This document shows, one piece after another, positions 6,591 through 14,075 of a stretch of DNA of 14,130 nucleotides; the first letter of the stretch is position 1; every line of letters starts with the position of its first letter. Origin of the DNA: an uncultured Bacteroides sp. (GTDB taxonomy: Bacteria; Bacteroidota; Bacteroidia; Bacteroidales; Bacteroidaceae). The position numbers and the translations under genes are program-made. Under the pieces are notes generated by a model, which saw only the letters and a program-made list of their open reading frames with translations, was not told the origin of the DNA and did not search any database. The stretch spans positions 1 through 14,130 of the forward strand of contig URCM01000080.1 in the NCBI GenBank assembly GCA_900546355.1, read 5' to 3'.

Positions 6591-7919
6591 TCATTCTTCA
6601 TTCTTTATTATGTTGTGGTCCTCACGAAACGCTTTCATCCGCTCTTCCAGTACGGGGTATAGTTCTTCACGCATCCGCGAAGTGCAGGCACGCACTCCTT
6701 GTTGTTCGCTTCCTGTAGTGGAAAGAGAAATGCTGCTCACTCCGTAATACATCAGTTCCAAAAGCAATTCACCTCCCGTCATGCCCGGATAACCGAGGGT
6801 GAAGAAGAAACCATCGCCCACTTGCCGGGTCACGTCACGGTCGTATACAATCGTAAAACCGTTATCGGTGAATATCTTCTTCATCCGATTGGCACGACGT
6901 TCATATTCACGCACGTCTTCTACGAAGTTTATTTCGCCTGATACCGAGCGATTGAGCATCTCCGCCATTCCGTATTGGGTAGTGGCGGTACATCCCGATG
7001 TAATCATATACAAGATAGAAGCGATGAGCGTAGGTCCGAATACACCCGAATCCTCATACCGCTTCGCCAATGCCGGATATTGCTGGTCGAAAAGCTTATC
7101 GGAAATGCATGCCAATGCGATACGCTGACCCGCATAACTGAATATCTTCGAGGCGGAAAGCATCAGGATATAATTGTCGGTATAGCGGGCTACGGTAGGC
7201 ACAAAGGGCGGTTGGTAGGGACGTCCAAATTTGTGGCGGAAGTCCATACAGAAGTATGCCTGGTCTTCCATTACCACTACATCATAGCGGGTGGCAAGTT
7301 CGCCAATGATTTTCAGTTCGTTTTCTTCCAGGCATATCCACGCTGGATTGTTCGGGTTGGAATAAACCACGGCGGCTATATCACCCTTTGCCATATAGCT
7401 TTCCAATTTCGTCCGAAGCGGTTCACCCCGGAAATCATGGATGTCGAAATATTCCCACTCAATGCCCAAGATACGTAACTGGGACTTCTGGATAGGGAAA
7501 CCGGGGTCGATGAAAAGCACTTTATTTTTCCCCGGAATGCGTTGCGTGCAAGCGATAAACGCCCCGAACGATGCCGCTACAGAGCCTGTAGTAGGCACAC
7601 ACGCACGTGGAGAAATATCAATATCAATGAAAGCCTTCACGAAGCGGGATGCTGCCTGTTTCAGTTCGGGCACTCCCGCCGCGGCGGGATACTGCGCTCC
7701 CAAACCTGCATCCAACGCTTTCTTTTCGGCTTCAATTCCTATCTTATTGGCGGGCAAGCCGGGCGAGCCTTGATCCATACGGATAAAGGGAATGCCGGTC
7801 AGTTCTTCCAAACGGGAAGCCACTAAAAGCACATCGCCGATAGTAGCGTTTTGCAGGTCCGCCACTTTCATCTCGCGTGCCACGTCCGCCACCAATTTTT
7901 TACTAAATACACTGCTCAT
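6591..7919 (-). CDS. PLP-dependent aminotransferase, class I/II (probable aromatic aminotransferase)
   Basis: The 442-residue cytoplasmic enzyme has the fold-type I hallmarks: TTGSVAA (residues 110-116) for the cofactor phosphate, NPNNP (188-192), Asp219 and Tyr222 for the PLP ring, and SASK with Schiff-base Lys258 followed by Arg266. Its place between iorB and paaK makes aromatic amino acids and arylpyruvates the likely substrates. Which amino donor it uses is not visible; glutamine is attractive because an omega-amidase-like gene leads the operon. I chose ATG 7919, which has AAAGAG a few bases upstream; an in-frame GTG at 7937 directly abuts the iorB stop and would add six residues. The gene follows iorB almost without gap, so translation is probably coupled. 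Its C-terminal tail (IIKNEE) comes from an ATTCTTC-type simple repeat and may be variable between strains. Confidence 0.9.
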   Translation of the reverse strand: MSSVFSKKLVADVAREMKVADLQNATIGDVLLVASRLEELTGIPFIRMDQGSPGLPANKIGIEAEKKALDAGLGAQYPAAAGVPELKQAASRFVKAFIDIDISPRACVPTTGSVAASFGAFIACTQRIPGKNKVLFIDPGFPIQKSQLRILGIEWEYFDIHDFRGEPLRTKLESYMAKGDIAAVVYSNPNNPAWICLEENELKIIGELATRYDVVVMEDQAYFCMDFRHKFGRPYQPPFVPTVARYTDNYILMLSASKIFSYAGQRIALACISDKLFDQQYPALAKRYEDSGVFGPTLIASILYMITSGCTATTQYGMAEMLNRSVSGEINFVEDVREYERRANRMKKIFTDNGFTIVYDRDVTRQVGDGFFFTLGYPGMTGGELLLELMYYGVSSISLSTTGSEQQGVRACTSRMREELYPVLEERMKAFREDHNIIKNEE

Positions 7920-7937
7920 ATATCTCTTTGTTGACAC

Positions 7938-8525
7938 TCAACGGTTCTGTTTTTTTACATAATCATACCCGATGTCGAAAGCACGGTAGTTCATCTCTAC
8001 TACTTCTTCGCCTTTCGACGCAAAGATACGCCCTACGCTTTCACGTAAAGTCTTTGCATCTAATATTTGAAGGAAACCGGCGGCGGCACCCAATAAGATG
8101 ACATTTGCCGAGCGGGGAATCTGGTTTTCCTTCGCCAGTCCTTCCACATCGAGCGATACTACGTGGGGTAAGGCTTTCAACTCGTCCGCCAACGCCTGCT
8201 CATCCGGATAATTGGGGATGTTCTTAAACGGAGCGGACGAAGTGATAATCCATCCGTCTTGTGAAAGATAAGGCAAATAACGCAACGCCTCCATCGGCTC
8301 CAAGGAAATAATCATGTCCGCCGTACCCAAGGCAATGAGGTCGGAGGCGATAGGTTCGTCCGAAAGGCGGAGATTCGATTGCACGTCTCCTCCACGCTGG
8401 CTCATGCCGTGCACTTCCGCCTGCTTCAAGGTCAGCCCCATGCGGGTGGCGGCTTCCCCGATAATGGTAGCTATAGACAAGATTCCTTGTCCGCCTACCC
8501 CTGAAAGTATGATATCTGTTTTCAT
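7938..8525 (-). CDS. iorB: indolepyruvate ferredoxin oxidoreductase, beta subunit
   Basis: The 195-residue protein belongs to the pyruvate/ketoisovalerate oxidoreductase gamma-type domain family and pairs with IorA to convert arylpyruvate plus CoA to arylacetyl-CoA, CO2 and reduced ferredoxin, or the reverse. The signature GVGGQG lies at residues 9-14, followed by the conserved EVHGMSQRGG at 37-46. Length matches the family. Its ATG overlaps the iorA stop in an ATGA junction, a standard sign of coupled translation of two subunits in equal amounts. The aminotransferase gene follows directly. Assignment to arylpyruvate rather than pyruvate or branched-chain oxoacids rests on the IorA partner and the PaaK neighbour. 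Confidence 0.92.
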   Translation of the reverse strand: MKTDIILSGVGGQGILSIATIIGEAATRMGLTLKQAEVHGMSQRGGDVQSNLRLSDEPIASDLIALGTADMIISLEPMEALRYLPYLSQDGWIITSSAPFKNIPNYPDEQALADELKALPHVVSLDVEGLAKENQIPRSANVILLGAAAGFLQILDAKTLRESVGRIFASKGEEVVEMNYRAFDIGYDYVKKQNR

Positions 8526-10141
8526 TTCTTTTCTGCTTTTTTCTTTTTCAACTTACGGTTTAATGTCTGGATACACTCACGGCGCGGGATGATAACCGAT
8601 ACTCCCTTGTATTCGATTTCCTCACGGATTATGCGGGTAATCTCTTCCATGTTTTTCGGAAGCGGCACTACTACACGCACGTGTTCCGGCTCCACACCCA
8701 AGCCCAGGCAAATGGCTTCGAACTTGTTGGTGCCCGCCGAGTCTTGCCCACCTGTCATTGCCGTGGTCAGGTTATCCGAGATAACTACGGTAATATTCGC
8801 CTTGTCGTTCACCGCATCCAATAATCCCGTCATGCCCGAATGGGTAAAGGTAGAATCACCGATAATCGCGATAGCCGGGAATTGTCCGGCATCCGCCGCC
8901 CCCTTTGCCATGGTAATGGATGCGCCCATATCCACACAACTGTTCAAAGCACGGAACGGAGGCAACGCACCCAAGGTATAGCATCCGATGTCGCCGAATA
9001 TCTTCGCGTCGGGATATTCCGCCGCAACCTTGTTCAATGCATCATACACATCCCGGTGTCCGCATCCTATGCACAAGGCAGGCGGACGGGGAACCACGTT
9101 TTGGGCGGATGCGTACACCTCGGCACTCGGTATGCCCAAAGCCGCCTTTACATTATCGGGCGTCAGTTCTCCGGTACGGGGCAGGTCGCCACTCAAGCGT
9201 CCTTTTACAATGTATTTCGTCGGGAGCAATCCCTTTAATTGTTCTTCTACGAAGGGCTGGCCGTCTTCTACCACCAATATCTCCTTACACGAATCCGCCA
9301 AGCGGGTCAGTTGTTCCATCGGAAGCGGATATTGCGACACCTTCACAATCGGACACGGACACCCGGCAGGGTAATTCTCCATGACATAATTATAACCGAT
9401 ACCGCACGCCACGATGCCTCGCTCGGCAATGCCTTTCCCAAGTTCCGCCTTATTGAAAGGGGAAGATTCGGAGAGAGCCAACAACTGAGGTTGTGCGGAA
9501 ATCACTTCCAGGTAACGCCGGCGTGCATTGGCAGGAAGCAAGACCCAGTCTGCCGGAACAGATTTCCGGCCCGTACAGGTCACCTCACTAAACTCCGTTT
9601 TTACCCGTACCGCCGCACGCGAATGTGCCAGACGGGTCACAATACGCATGAGTACCGGAAGCTTTTCCCGTTCCGACAATTCGTAGGCATACGCCATCAT
9701 GTCATACGCCTCTTGTTGAGACGAAGGTTCGAGGATAGGTACCATGGCAAATTTGCCATAGAAGCGCGAATCCTGCTCATTCTGAGAAGAATGCATCGTG
9801 GGGTCATCTGCCGCTAAAACCACCAGACCTCCATTTACGCCCGTAATCGCTGAATTGACAAACGCATCGGCACATACGTTCATTCCCACATGTTTCATAC
9901 ATACCAACGCCCGCTTGCCCATATACGACACACCCAAAGCAGCCTCCATGGCGGTTTTCTCGTTGGTGCCCCAACTGCTGTGCAAGCCTCTTTCCTTCGC
10001 CAAAGGCGAATCCTGTATGTATTCCGTTATCTCAGTCGAGGGAGTCCCCGGATAGGCATATACCCCGGAAATCCCCGCATGAATGGCGCCCAAAGCTATC
10101 GCCTGGTCACCCAATAATAAAAGTTTATCGCTATTATTCAT
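8522..10141 (-). CDS. iorA: indolepyruvate ferredoxin oxidoreductase, alpha subunit (TPP-binding)
   Basis: The 539-residue catalytic subunit carries the N-terminal pyrimidine-binding domain with YPGTPSTEI (residues 30-38) and TNEKTA with conserved Glu61. The C-terminal TPP domain has CIGCGH (357-362), GDST (428-431) and the metal-binding partner Asp456-Asn457, spaced as in the TPP motif. It oxidatively decarboxylates arylpyruvates to arylacetyl-CoA using ferredoxin, or carboxylates arylacetyl-CoA when reduced ferredoxin is plentiful. The archaeal IorA type ends in a two-cluster ferredoxin domain; here the protein stops at RRECIQTL and a lysine-rich tail with no cysteine-rich cluster domain, so no built-in ferredoxin is present. 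It overlaps iorB by four bases and follows the nitrilase gene after 110 bases. Confidence 0.93.
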   Translation of the reverse strand: MNNSDKLLLLGDQAIALGAIHAGISGVYAYPGTPSTEITEYIQDSPLAKERGLHSSWGTNEKTAMEAALGVSYMGKRALVCMKHVGMNVCADAFVNSAITGVNGGLVVLAADDPTMHSSQNEQDSRFYGKFAMVPILEPSSQQEAYDMMAYAYELSEREKLPVLMRIVTRLAHSRAAVRVKTEFSEVTCTGRKSVPADWVLLPANARRRYLEVISAQPQLLALSESSPFNKAELGKGIAERGIVACGIGYNYVMENYPAGCPCPIVKVSQYPLPMEQLTRLADSCKEILVVEDGQPFVEEQLKGLLPTKYIVKGRLSGDLPRTGELTPDNVKAALGIPSAEVYASAQNVVPRPPALCIGCGHRDVYDALNKVAAEYPDAKIFGDIGCYTLGALPPFRALNSCVDMGASITMAKGAADAGQFPAIAIIGDSTFTHSGMTGLLDAVNDKANITVVISDNLTTAMTGGQDSAGTNKFEAICLGLGVEPEHVRVVVPLPKNMEEITRIIREEIEYKGVSVIIPRRECIQTLNRKLKKKKAEKK

Positions 10142-10157
10142 AAAGGTGTTATCTTAG

Positions 10158-10234
10158 TTAATAATTAACAATGAATAATGAATAGTGGCAAGCGAAAGAC
10201 TCTGCGTCATTCATCATTCTTTGTTAATTATTAA
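10158..10234. repeat. long AT-rich inverted repeat between nitrilase gene and iorA
   Basis: Bases 10158-10183 pair with 10209-10234 at 24 of 26 positions around a 25-base loop. The arm begins TTAATAATTAACAA and shares words with the hairpin at 5013-5096. The element fills most of the 110-base gap. It sits inside the presumed operon, and no T-run follows, so processing, attenuation or an inert mobile repeat are all possible. Confidence 0.75.
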
Positions 10235-10251
10235 TATTGATTATAAATCTG

Positions 10252-11025
10252 TTAATCTGCGCTGAGAGAGAAATCATCCGCATCATCCAATACGGGAAAC
10301 TTCTTGCGGAAGGCTTCCAGTTCTTCCATGTCTACCGTGGCTTCGGCACATTCCTCCTGCCCGTCGGTACATGCAGCAAGCGTATGTCCGTAGGGGTCTA
10401 TTATGGCACTTCCTCCGCAATACTCGCAATACGGGTCCTTTCCCACCCGGTTCACGGCTATCACGTAACACTGGTTCTCGATAGCACGGGCACGAAGCAA
10501 CGCCTTCCATGCTTCCACACGAGGCGTAGGCCAGCTGGCTACGTAAAGAATGGCATCGTAATCGCCCCGGTTGCGCGACCAGACAGGGAAACGCAAGTCA
10601 TAGCATACCTCAAGGAGGAAACGCACGCCCCGAAAAGACACGACTACCCTTTCATTGCCAGGCGTATAATGCTTGTCCTCACCTCCATACGTAAACAAAT
10701 GCTTCTTATTATACCAACGCGCCTGTCCGTCGGGAGTGACAAAATAAAATCGGTTATAATGCTTCTCTTTTTCTTCGGTAGCGATGCTTCCTGCAATGGC
10801 GCAATCTCGCTCTTTTGCTTGACGTTGCATCCATTGGAGTGATTTTCCTTCCGTTTCTGCTATACCTTCGGGTTGCGTACAAAAGCCGGTGGAAAACATT
10901 TCGGGCAGAACGTAAAGGTCAGCTCCTCGCTGTGTGTCCATCATTTCTTCGGCACGCTTACGGTTTGCTTCGGGATTTGCCCATTGGATATCTGTTTGTA
11001 GAATAATGACTTTCATGCTCTTCAT
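10252..11025 (-). CDS. nitrilase-family amidohydrolase, probable omega-amidase (YafV/NIT2-like)
   Basis: This 257-residue cytoplasmic protein shows the nitrilase Glu-Lys-Cys triad: Glu42 in VLPEMFSTGF, Lys107 in YNKKHLF, and Cys141 in LLEVCYDLRFPVW. The CYDLRFP context and the length match omega-amidases, which hydrolyse 2-oxoglutaramate to 2-oxoglutarate and ammonia and thereby make glutamine-dependent transamination irreversible. As the first gene of a unit holding an aminotransferase and arylpyruvate oxidoreductase, it fits that role, though the family also contains other amidases. ATG 11025 is used here; ATG 11016 (MKVIILQTDIQW) is equally likely because AAGAG lies just upstream of it and the predicted transcript start is very close to 11025. 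A promoter match lies just upstream. A long open frame on the opposite strand (10237-10842) is a shadow. Confidence 0.88.
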   Translation of the reverse strand: MKSMKVIILQTDIQWANPEANRKRAEEMMDTQRGADLYVLPEMFSTGFCTQPEGIAETEGKSLQWMQRQAKERDCAIAGSIATEEKEKHYNRFYFVTPDGQARWYNKKHLFTYGGEDKHYTPGNERVVVSFRGVRFLLEVCYDLRFPVWSRNRGDYDAILYVASWPTPRVEAWKALLRARAIENQCYVIAVNRVGKDPYCEYCGGSAIIDPYGHTLAACTDGQEECAEATVDMEELEAFRKKFPVLDDADDFSLSAD

Positions 11026-11039
11026 ATTTTTAGAAAGTC

Positions 11040-11071
11040 CAAAGGTAACAATTTATTCATTATATCCCAAT
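11040..11071 (-). promoter_or_regulatory. promoter of the nitrilase-ior-paaK operon
   Basis: Read on the minus strand, ATTG (11071-11068), a 20-base spacer and TACCTTTG (11047-11040) match the Bacteroidota -33 TTTG and -7 TAnnTTTG pattern with one mismatch. The transcript would begin about 10 bases before ATG 11025 or about 20 before ATG 11016. I found no TAnnTTTG match ahead of iorA, paaK or the ACT gene, which supports one long transcript. Confidence 0.55.
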
Positions 11072-11294
11072 TTTGCGCGCAAAAAATTGACAATACTCTG
11101 CCGAAGAATATTCTTTTGTTAGCTTTTGATATTTCCTTTTGGAAAATGAGAAAGATGATGCGCGTGAAAGGGGAGAATAAGAAGAACAAGGAATATGTAG
11201 ATTCATTGCTCAATGGGCAATCCTTTTATGACGTATAACCGCTTTTGGGTAAGATTTTAATGAATGTTTATGTTCAGCCAGTCAGTATGGTTTT
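11072..11294. other. intergenic stretch without a supported gene
   Basis: Between the operon promoter and the inverted-repeat element I see no gene that I can support. A minus-strand frame of 63 codons (11022-11213) and a plus-strand frame of 30 codons (11146-11238) are open but lack family features. The whole gene-free interval between the nitrilase gene and hppA is 11026-11451 and otherwise holds the promoter and the repeat element described separately. Confidence 0.6.
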
Positions 11295-11385
11295 AAAACG
11301 AACATATACTTCACCCGTCGTTTCATATAGCTGATGCAGCCCACGGAAATAGTTGAGTTGGCGGAGCAAAGTATATATTCGTTTT
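11295..11385. repeat. 17-bp terminal inverted repeat element downstream of hppA
   Basis: AAAACGAACATATACTT (11295-11311) and AAGTATATATTCGTTTT (11369-11385) are inverted repeats with one mismatch, enclosing 57 bases. The 91-base layout resembles a small non-autonomous element or a long hairpin after hppA. The arm word AGTATATRTYCGTT recurs on the other side of hppA at 13911-13973. Confidence 0.65.
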
Positions 11386-11451
11386 TTTCATGGAGTAGGT
11401 ATGGATTGGATGGATTCATTTATCCCAAAAGCAGTCATACGTTTTTGCAGA

Positions 11452-13656
11452 TTAGAATAGGCTCCACGCTACGGTAAGTCCTGCCATGACAATAGCTACC
11501 ATACTCATTAGTTTTACGAGAATGTTCAAGCTGGGGCCGGATGTGTCCTTGAACGGGTCGCCTACCGTGTCGCCTACTACTGTAGCACGATGTACTTCAC
11601 TCCCTTTTCCTCCGAAGTTGCCTTCCTCGACGTATTTCTTGGCATTGTCCCACGCTCCTCCGGCATTTACCATGAAGATAGCGAGTACGAAGCCAGCGGA
11701 AAGCCCGCCTATCAGCAAGCCAATGACACCCGGCACGCCGAAAAGCAAACCTGTAGCCACAGGGGCAATTATGGCAAGCAAGGAAGGAAAGACCATTTCG
11801 CGTTGTGCTCCTTGGGTAGAGATTTGTACGCATCGGGCGTAGTCGGGCTCGGCTTCACCCGTAAGGATTCCTTTGATTTCGCGGAACTGGCGGCGCACTT
11901 CTTCTACCATGCGCGAGGCAGCACGTCCTACGGCGTTCATCGTAAGTCCGCAGAAGAGGAAGGCCATCATGCTTCCGATGAACATGCCCGACAATACTTT
12001 CGGGTTCATCAGCGTCACATCGTAATAAATCATGAAATCGTCCAGTCCTGCTTCTCGGACCGCTACCTCGATGCCGTTGGGGAGTTCCAATATGGCGGTT
12101 CCGATGCGTTCAAGGCCGATGCGCACTTCTTCGATATAGGAAGCCAGGAGGGAAAGCCCCGTAAGGGCAGCCGAGCCGATGGCGAATCCTTTCCCGGTGG
12201 CGGCGGTGGTATTGCCTAACGAGTCGAGTGCATCGGTACGCCGGCGCACTTCTTCGCCCAGCTTGCTCATCTCGGCATTGCCTCCGGCATTATCGGCTAT
12301 CGGTCCGTAAGCGTCTGTGGCGAGGGTGATGCCTGATGTGGAAAGCATGCCGACGGCTGCGATGCCGATGCCGTAAAGCCCCATGCTGATATTGGTGAAA
12401 TCGAATCCCGAAGCCAGCCAATAGGAGAGGATGATACCCGCTACAACGGCTATGACGGGAATTGTAGTGGAAATCATGCCTAACCCGATGCCGGAGATGA
12501 TGACCGTGGCTGGTCCTGTTTTTCCGCTTTCCGATAGCTTGCGGGTAGGTTTATACGATTGGGAAGTGTAATATTCGGTAGATTGTCCGATGATGACACC
12601 CACCAAAAGTCCTACGACTACTGCCAATGAGATGTTCACCCAGTTGTCCAGTCCAAGCAGCCAGAGGATGAGGAAGGTGCCGATGATGATCAGGAACGAA
12701 CTGAGGTTGGTACCTGTAGAGAGGGCTTTCAGAAGCTCTTTCATTGTGGCGTTCTCGCGGGTGTGCACGGAGAAGATGCCAATGATGGAGAGGATGATTC
12801 CGATGGCGGCTATCAGCATCGGGGCGATAACTGCCTTGAATTGCATTTCGGTGTCCCCGCTTCCGATGAAGGCGGCGGCGCCCAGTGCGGCGGTCGCCAG
12901 TATCGAACCGCAATAGGATTCGTAGAGGTCGGCTCCCATACCCGCCACATCTCCTACGTTGTCGCCCACGTTATCGGCGATAGTAGCCGGATTGCGCGGG
13001 TCGTCTTCGGGAATACCTGCTTCCACTTTTCCTACAAGGTCGGCTCCCACATCGGCTGCTTTTGTGTAAATGCCCCCGCCCACACGGGCAAAGAGTGCTT
13101 GGGTGGAAGCTCCCATCCCGAAGGTGAGCATCGTGGTGGTGATGACACAAAGTTTCGAGGTGGGGTTGAGCATATCGTCGGGGATGCACCATTGCAGGAG
13201 CAAATACCAGAAAGAGATGTCGAACAAGCCCAGTCCTACTACGACCAGTCCCATGACAGCACCGCTCCGGAAAGCGATGCGTAAGCCTTTATCGAGTGAA
13301 TGGCGGGCTGCATTGGCTGTACGTGCCGAGGCATAGGTGGCGGTCTTCATGCCTAAATACCCAGAGAGTCCGGAGAAGAAACCTCCTGTGAGGAAGGCTA
13401 TGGGTACCCAATGGTTTTGGAGGTTGAATCCGTACGCCATGATGGCAAATAGGAGGGCAAGTCCGATGAACACCAAGGTCACCACCTTGTATTGCTGTTT
13501 GAGGTAAGACATTGCGCCACGGCGTATGTGTTCGGCGATTTTTTGCATCTCGGGTGTTCCTTCACTTTCTCCTTTCATCTGTTTGTAGAAGAAAGCTGCC
13601 AGGGCAAGTGCCAGGAACGAGGCGGCTGGAGCAATCCAAAAGAGGTAGTTTTCCAT
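11452..13656 (-). CDS. hppA: membrane-bound ion-pumping pyrophosphatase, K+-dependent, probable Na+,H+ type
   Basis: The 734-residue inner-membrane protein hydrolyses PPi and pumps cations. About 16 hydrophobic segments are visible. Substrate-binding motifs are [11 protein letters not shown] (residues 202-212), the aspartate-rich [12 protein letters not shown] (228-239), [11 protein letters not shown] (454-464) and the C-terminal [15 protein letters not shown]. Ala485 in GNTTAA marks the K+-dependent class, since K+-independent pumps have Lys there. Glu246 in GADLYESY is the helix-6 glutamate. Thr90, Phe94, Asp146 and Met176 are all present; I recall these as the signature of dual Na+,H+ pumps, in Bacteroides vulgatus numbering, and the numbering fits without offset. 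It is a single-gene unit with its own promoter match. PPi from PaaK and from biosynthesis would feed it. Confidence 0.96.
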   Translation of the reverse strand: MENYLFWIAPAASFLALALAAFFYKQMKGESEGTPEMQKIAEHIRRGAMSYLKQQYKVVTLVFIGLALLFAIMAYGFNLQNHWVPIAFLTGGFFSGLSGYLGMKTATYASARTANAARHSLDKGLRIAFRSGAVMGLVVVGLGLFDISFWYLLLQWCIPDDMLNPTSKLCVITTTMLTFGMGASTQALFARVGGGIYTKAADVGADLVGKVEAGIPEDDPRNPATIADNVGDNVGDVAGMGADLYESYCGSILATAALGAAAFIGSGDTEMQFKAVIAPMLIAAIGIILSIIGIFSVHTRENATMKELLKALSTGTNLSSFLIIIGTFLILWLLGLDNWVNISLAVVVGLLVGVIIGQSTEYYTSQSYKPTRKLSESGKTGPATVIISGIGLGMISTTIPVIAVVAGIILSYWLASGFDFTNISMGLYGIGIAAVGMLSTSGITLATDAYGPIADNAGGNAEMSKLGEEVRRRTDALDSLGNTTAATGKGFAIGSAALTGLSLLASYIEEVRIGLERIGTAILELPNGIEVAVREAGLDDFMIYYDVTLMNPKVLSGMFIGSMMAFLFCGLTMNAVGRAASRMVEEVRRQFREIKGILTGEAEPDYARCVQISTQGAQREMVFPSLLAIIAPVATGLLFGVPGVIGLLIGGLSAGFVLAIFMVNAGGAWDNAKKYVEEGNFGGKGSEVHRATVVGDTVGDPFKDTSGPSLNILVKLMSMVAIVMAGLTVAWSLF

Positions 13657-13687
13657 AAATGTATAAATTTAATGTGTGCTAATAGAA

Positions 13688-13695
13688 CAAAGGTA
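13688..13695 (-). promoter_or_regulatory. -7 promoter element of hppA
   Basis: The minus strand reads TACCTTTG, identical to the -7 box of the nitrilase operon and fitting TAnnTTTG. It lies 31 bases before the hppA start codon. No clear TTTG is seen at -33, so the match is one-sided. Confidence 0.5.
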
Positions 13696-13910
13696 AGGAA
13701 AAATGTGTTCTTTCGGTTTCCTTATTCACGGATTTTTTAGTCCTTTCTTTTTATTTATTCAGGAAAGTCGGCTTGAAGCCTGAATTTTTTTGGAGAGGTT
13801 TGAGAAGGCGTTGCGGCTTATTGGAAGGGTTGAAGGGGTGGTCATGGGATGATGCCCACGATTTGCAATCCGGCCGTATTAAAAGCGCAGTAGTACTTAC
13901 CTTGCCGGTG
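13696..13910. other. intergenic stretch without a supported gene
   Basis: The gene-free interval between hppA and the tRNA is 13657-14075. This part holds a terminator-like hairpin and a single REP-like core GATTTGCAATC (13860-13870). Open frames of about 70 codons run through it on both strands (13773-13994 plus, 13751-13954 minus) but show no family features and overlap the repeat array, so I do not call them genes. Confidence 0.6.
13757..13791 (+). terminator. terminator-like hairpin with no assigned upstream gene
   Basis: ATTCAGG (13757-13763) pairs perfectly with CCTGAAT (13779-13785) around 15 bases, and the 3' side runs into six Ts (13786-13791). The orientation is plus, yet the nearest gene to its left, hppA, is on the minus strand. 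The stem is short and AT-rich, so chance is possible. Confidence 0.35.
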
Positions 13911-13973
13911 AAGTATATATCCGTTGGCAGTTGCAGTATATATTCAACTGCCAATGCAGTATATATCCGTTTT
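13911..13973 (+). repeat. three-copy repeat with exact 23-bp period
   Basis: AGTATATAT begins at 13912, 13935 and 13958, exactly 23 bases apart. Copies one and three continue CCGTT; the middle one continues TCAA. The middle copy is enclosed by a perfect 10-bp inverted repeat, TTGGCAGTTG (13924-13933) and CAACTGCCAA (13945-13954), so the array can also fold as a hairpin with the AGTATATAT word in the loop. The same word in the form AGTATATATTCGTT forms the arms of the element at 11295-11385. Confidence 0.7.
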
Positions 13974-14015
13974 CAGGGGGTATGTATTGTCTGAATACAG
14001 GCATTCGTCTATTAC

Positions 14016-14059
14016 AAAAAAGAAGTTTCAAGAACCAATGGCATTCTTGAAACTTCTTT
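14016..14059 (-). terminator. rho-independent terminator of the tRNA-Lys transcript
   Basis: A perfect 16-bp stem, AAAGAAGTTTCAAGAA (14019-14034) with TTCTTGAAACTTCTTT (14044-14059), encloses a 9-base loop. On the minus strand the stem is followed by more Ts (14018-14016) continuing the terminal T-run. It lies 17 bases after the CCA end of the tRNA, the expected place. Confidence 0.85.
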
Positions 14060-14075
14060 GACTCACCTCACGGCT

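Noticed and set aside
10237..10842. A 201-codon open frame on the plus strand over the nitrilase gene
   Set aside because: It is antisense to a gene with an intact catalytic triad and shows no family feature of its own.
11022..11213. A 63-codon minus-strand frame overlapping the nitrilase start and promoter
   Set aside because: It is Phe/Ile/Ser-rich from AT-rich DNA and would run over the promoter match of the nitrilase operon; no domain is visible.
11146..11238. A 30-codon plus-strand frame (starts MRKMMRVKGENKK, ends SLLNGQSFYDV)
   Set aside because: It looks somewhat protein-like and sits in a gene-free stretch, but it has no clear ribosome-binding site, no matching promoter spacing and no recognisable relative. 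Too short to support from one sequence.
13911..13973. Possible CRISPR array
   Set aside because: The repeated word is only about 10-14 bases, the period is 23 bases, the spacers are mutual inverted copies, and no cas gene is present.
13751..13994. Open frames of about 70 codons on both strands between hppA and the tRNA
   Set aside because: They run through the 23-bp repeat array and the hairpins, have no family features, and exist on both strands at once, as expected for non-coding sequence with few stops.
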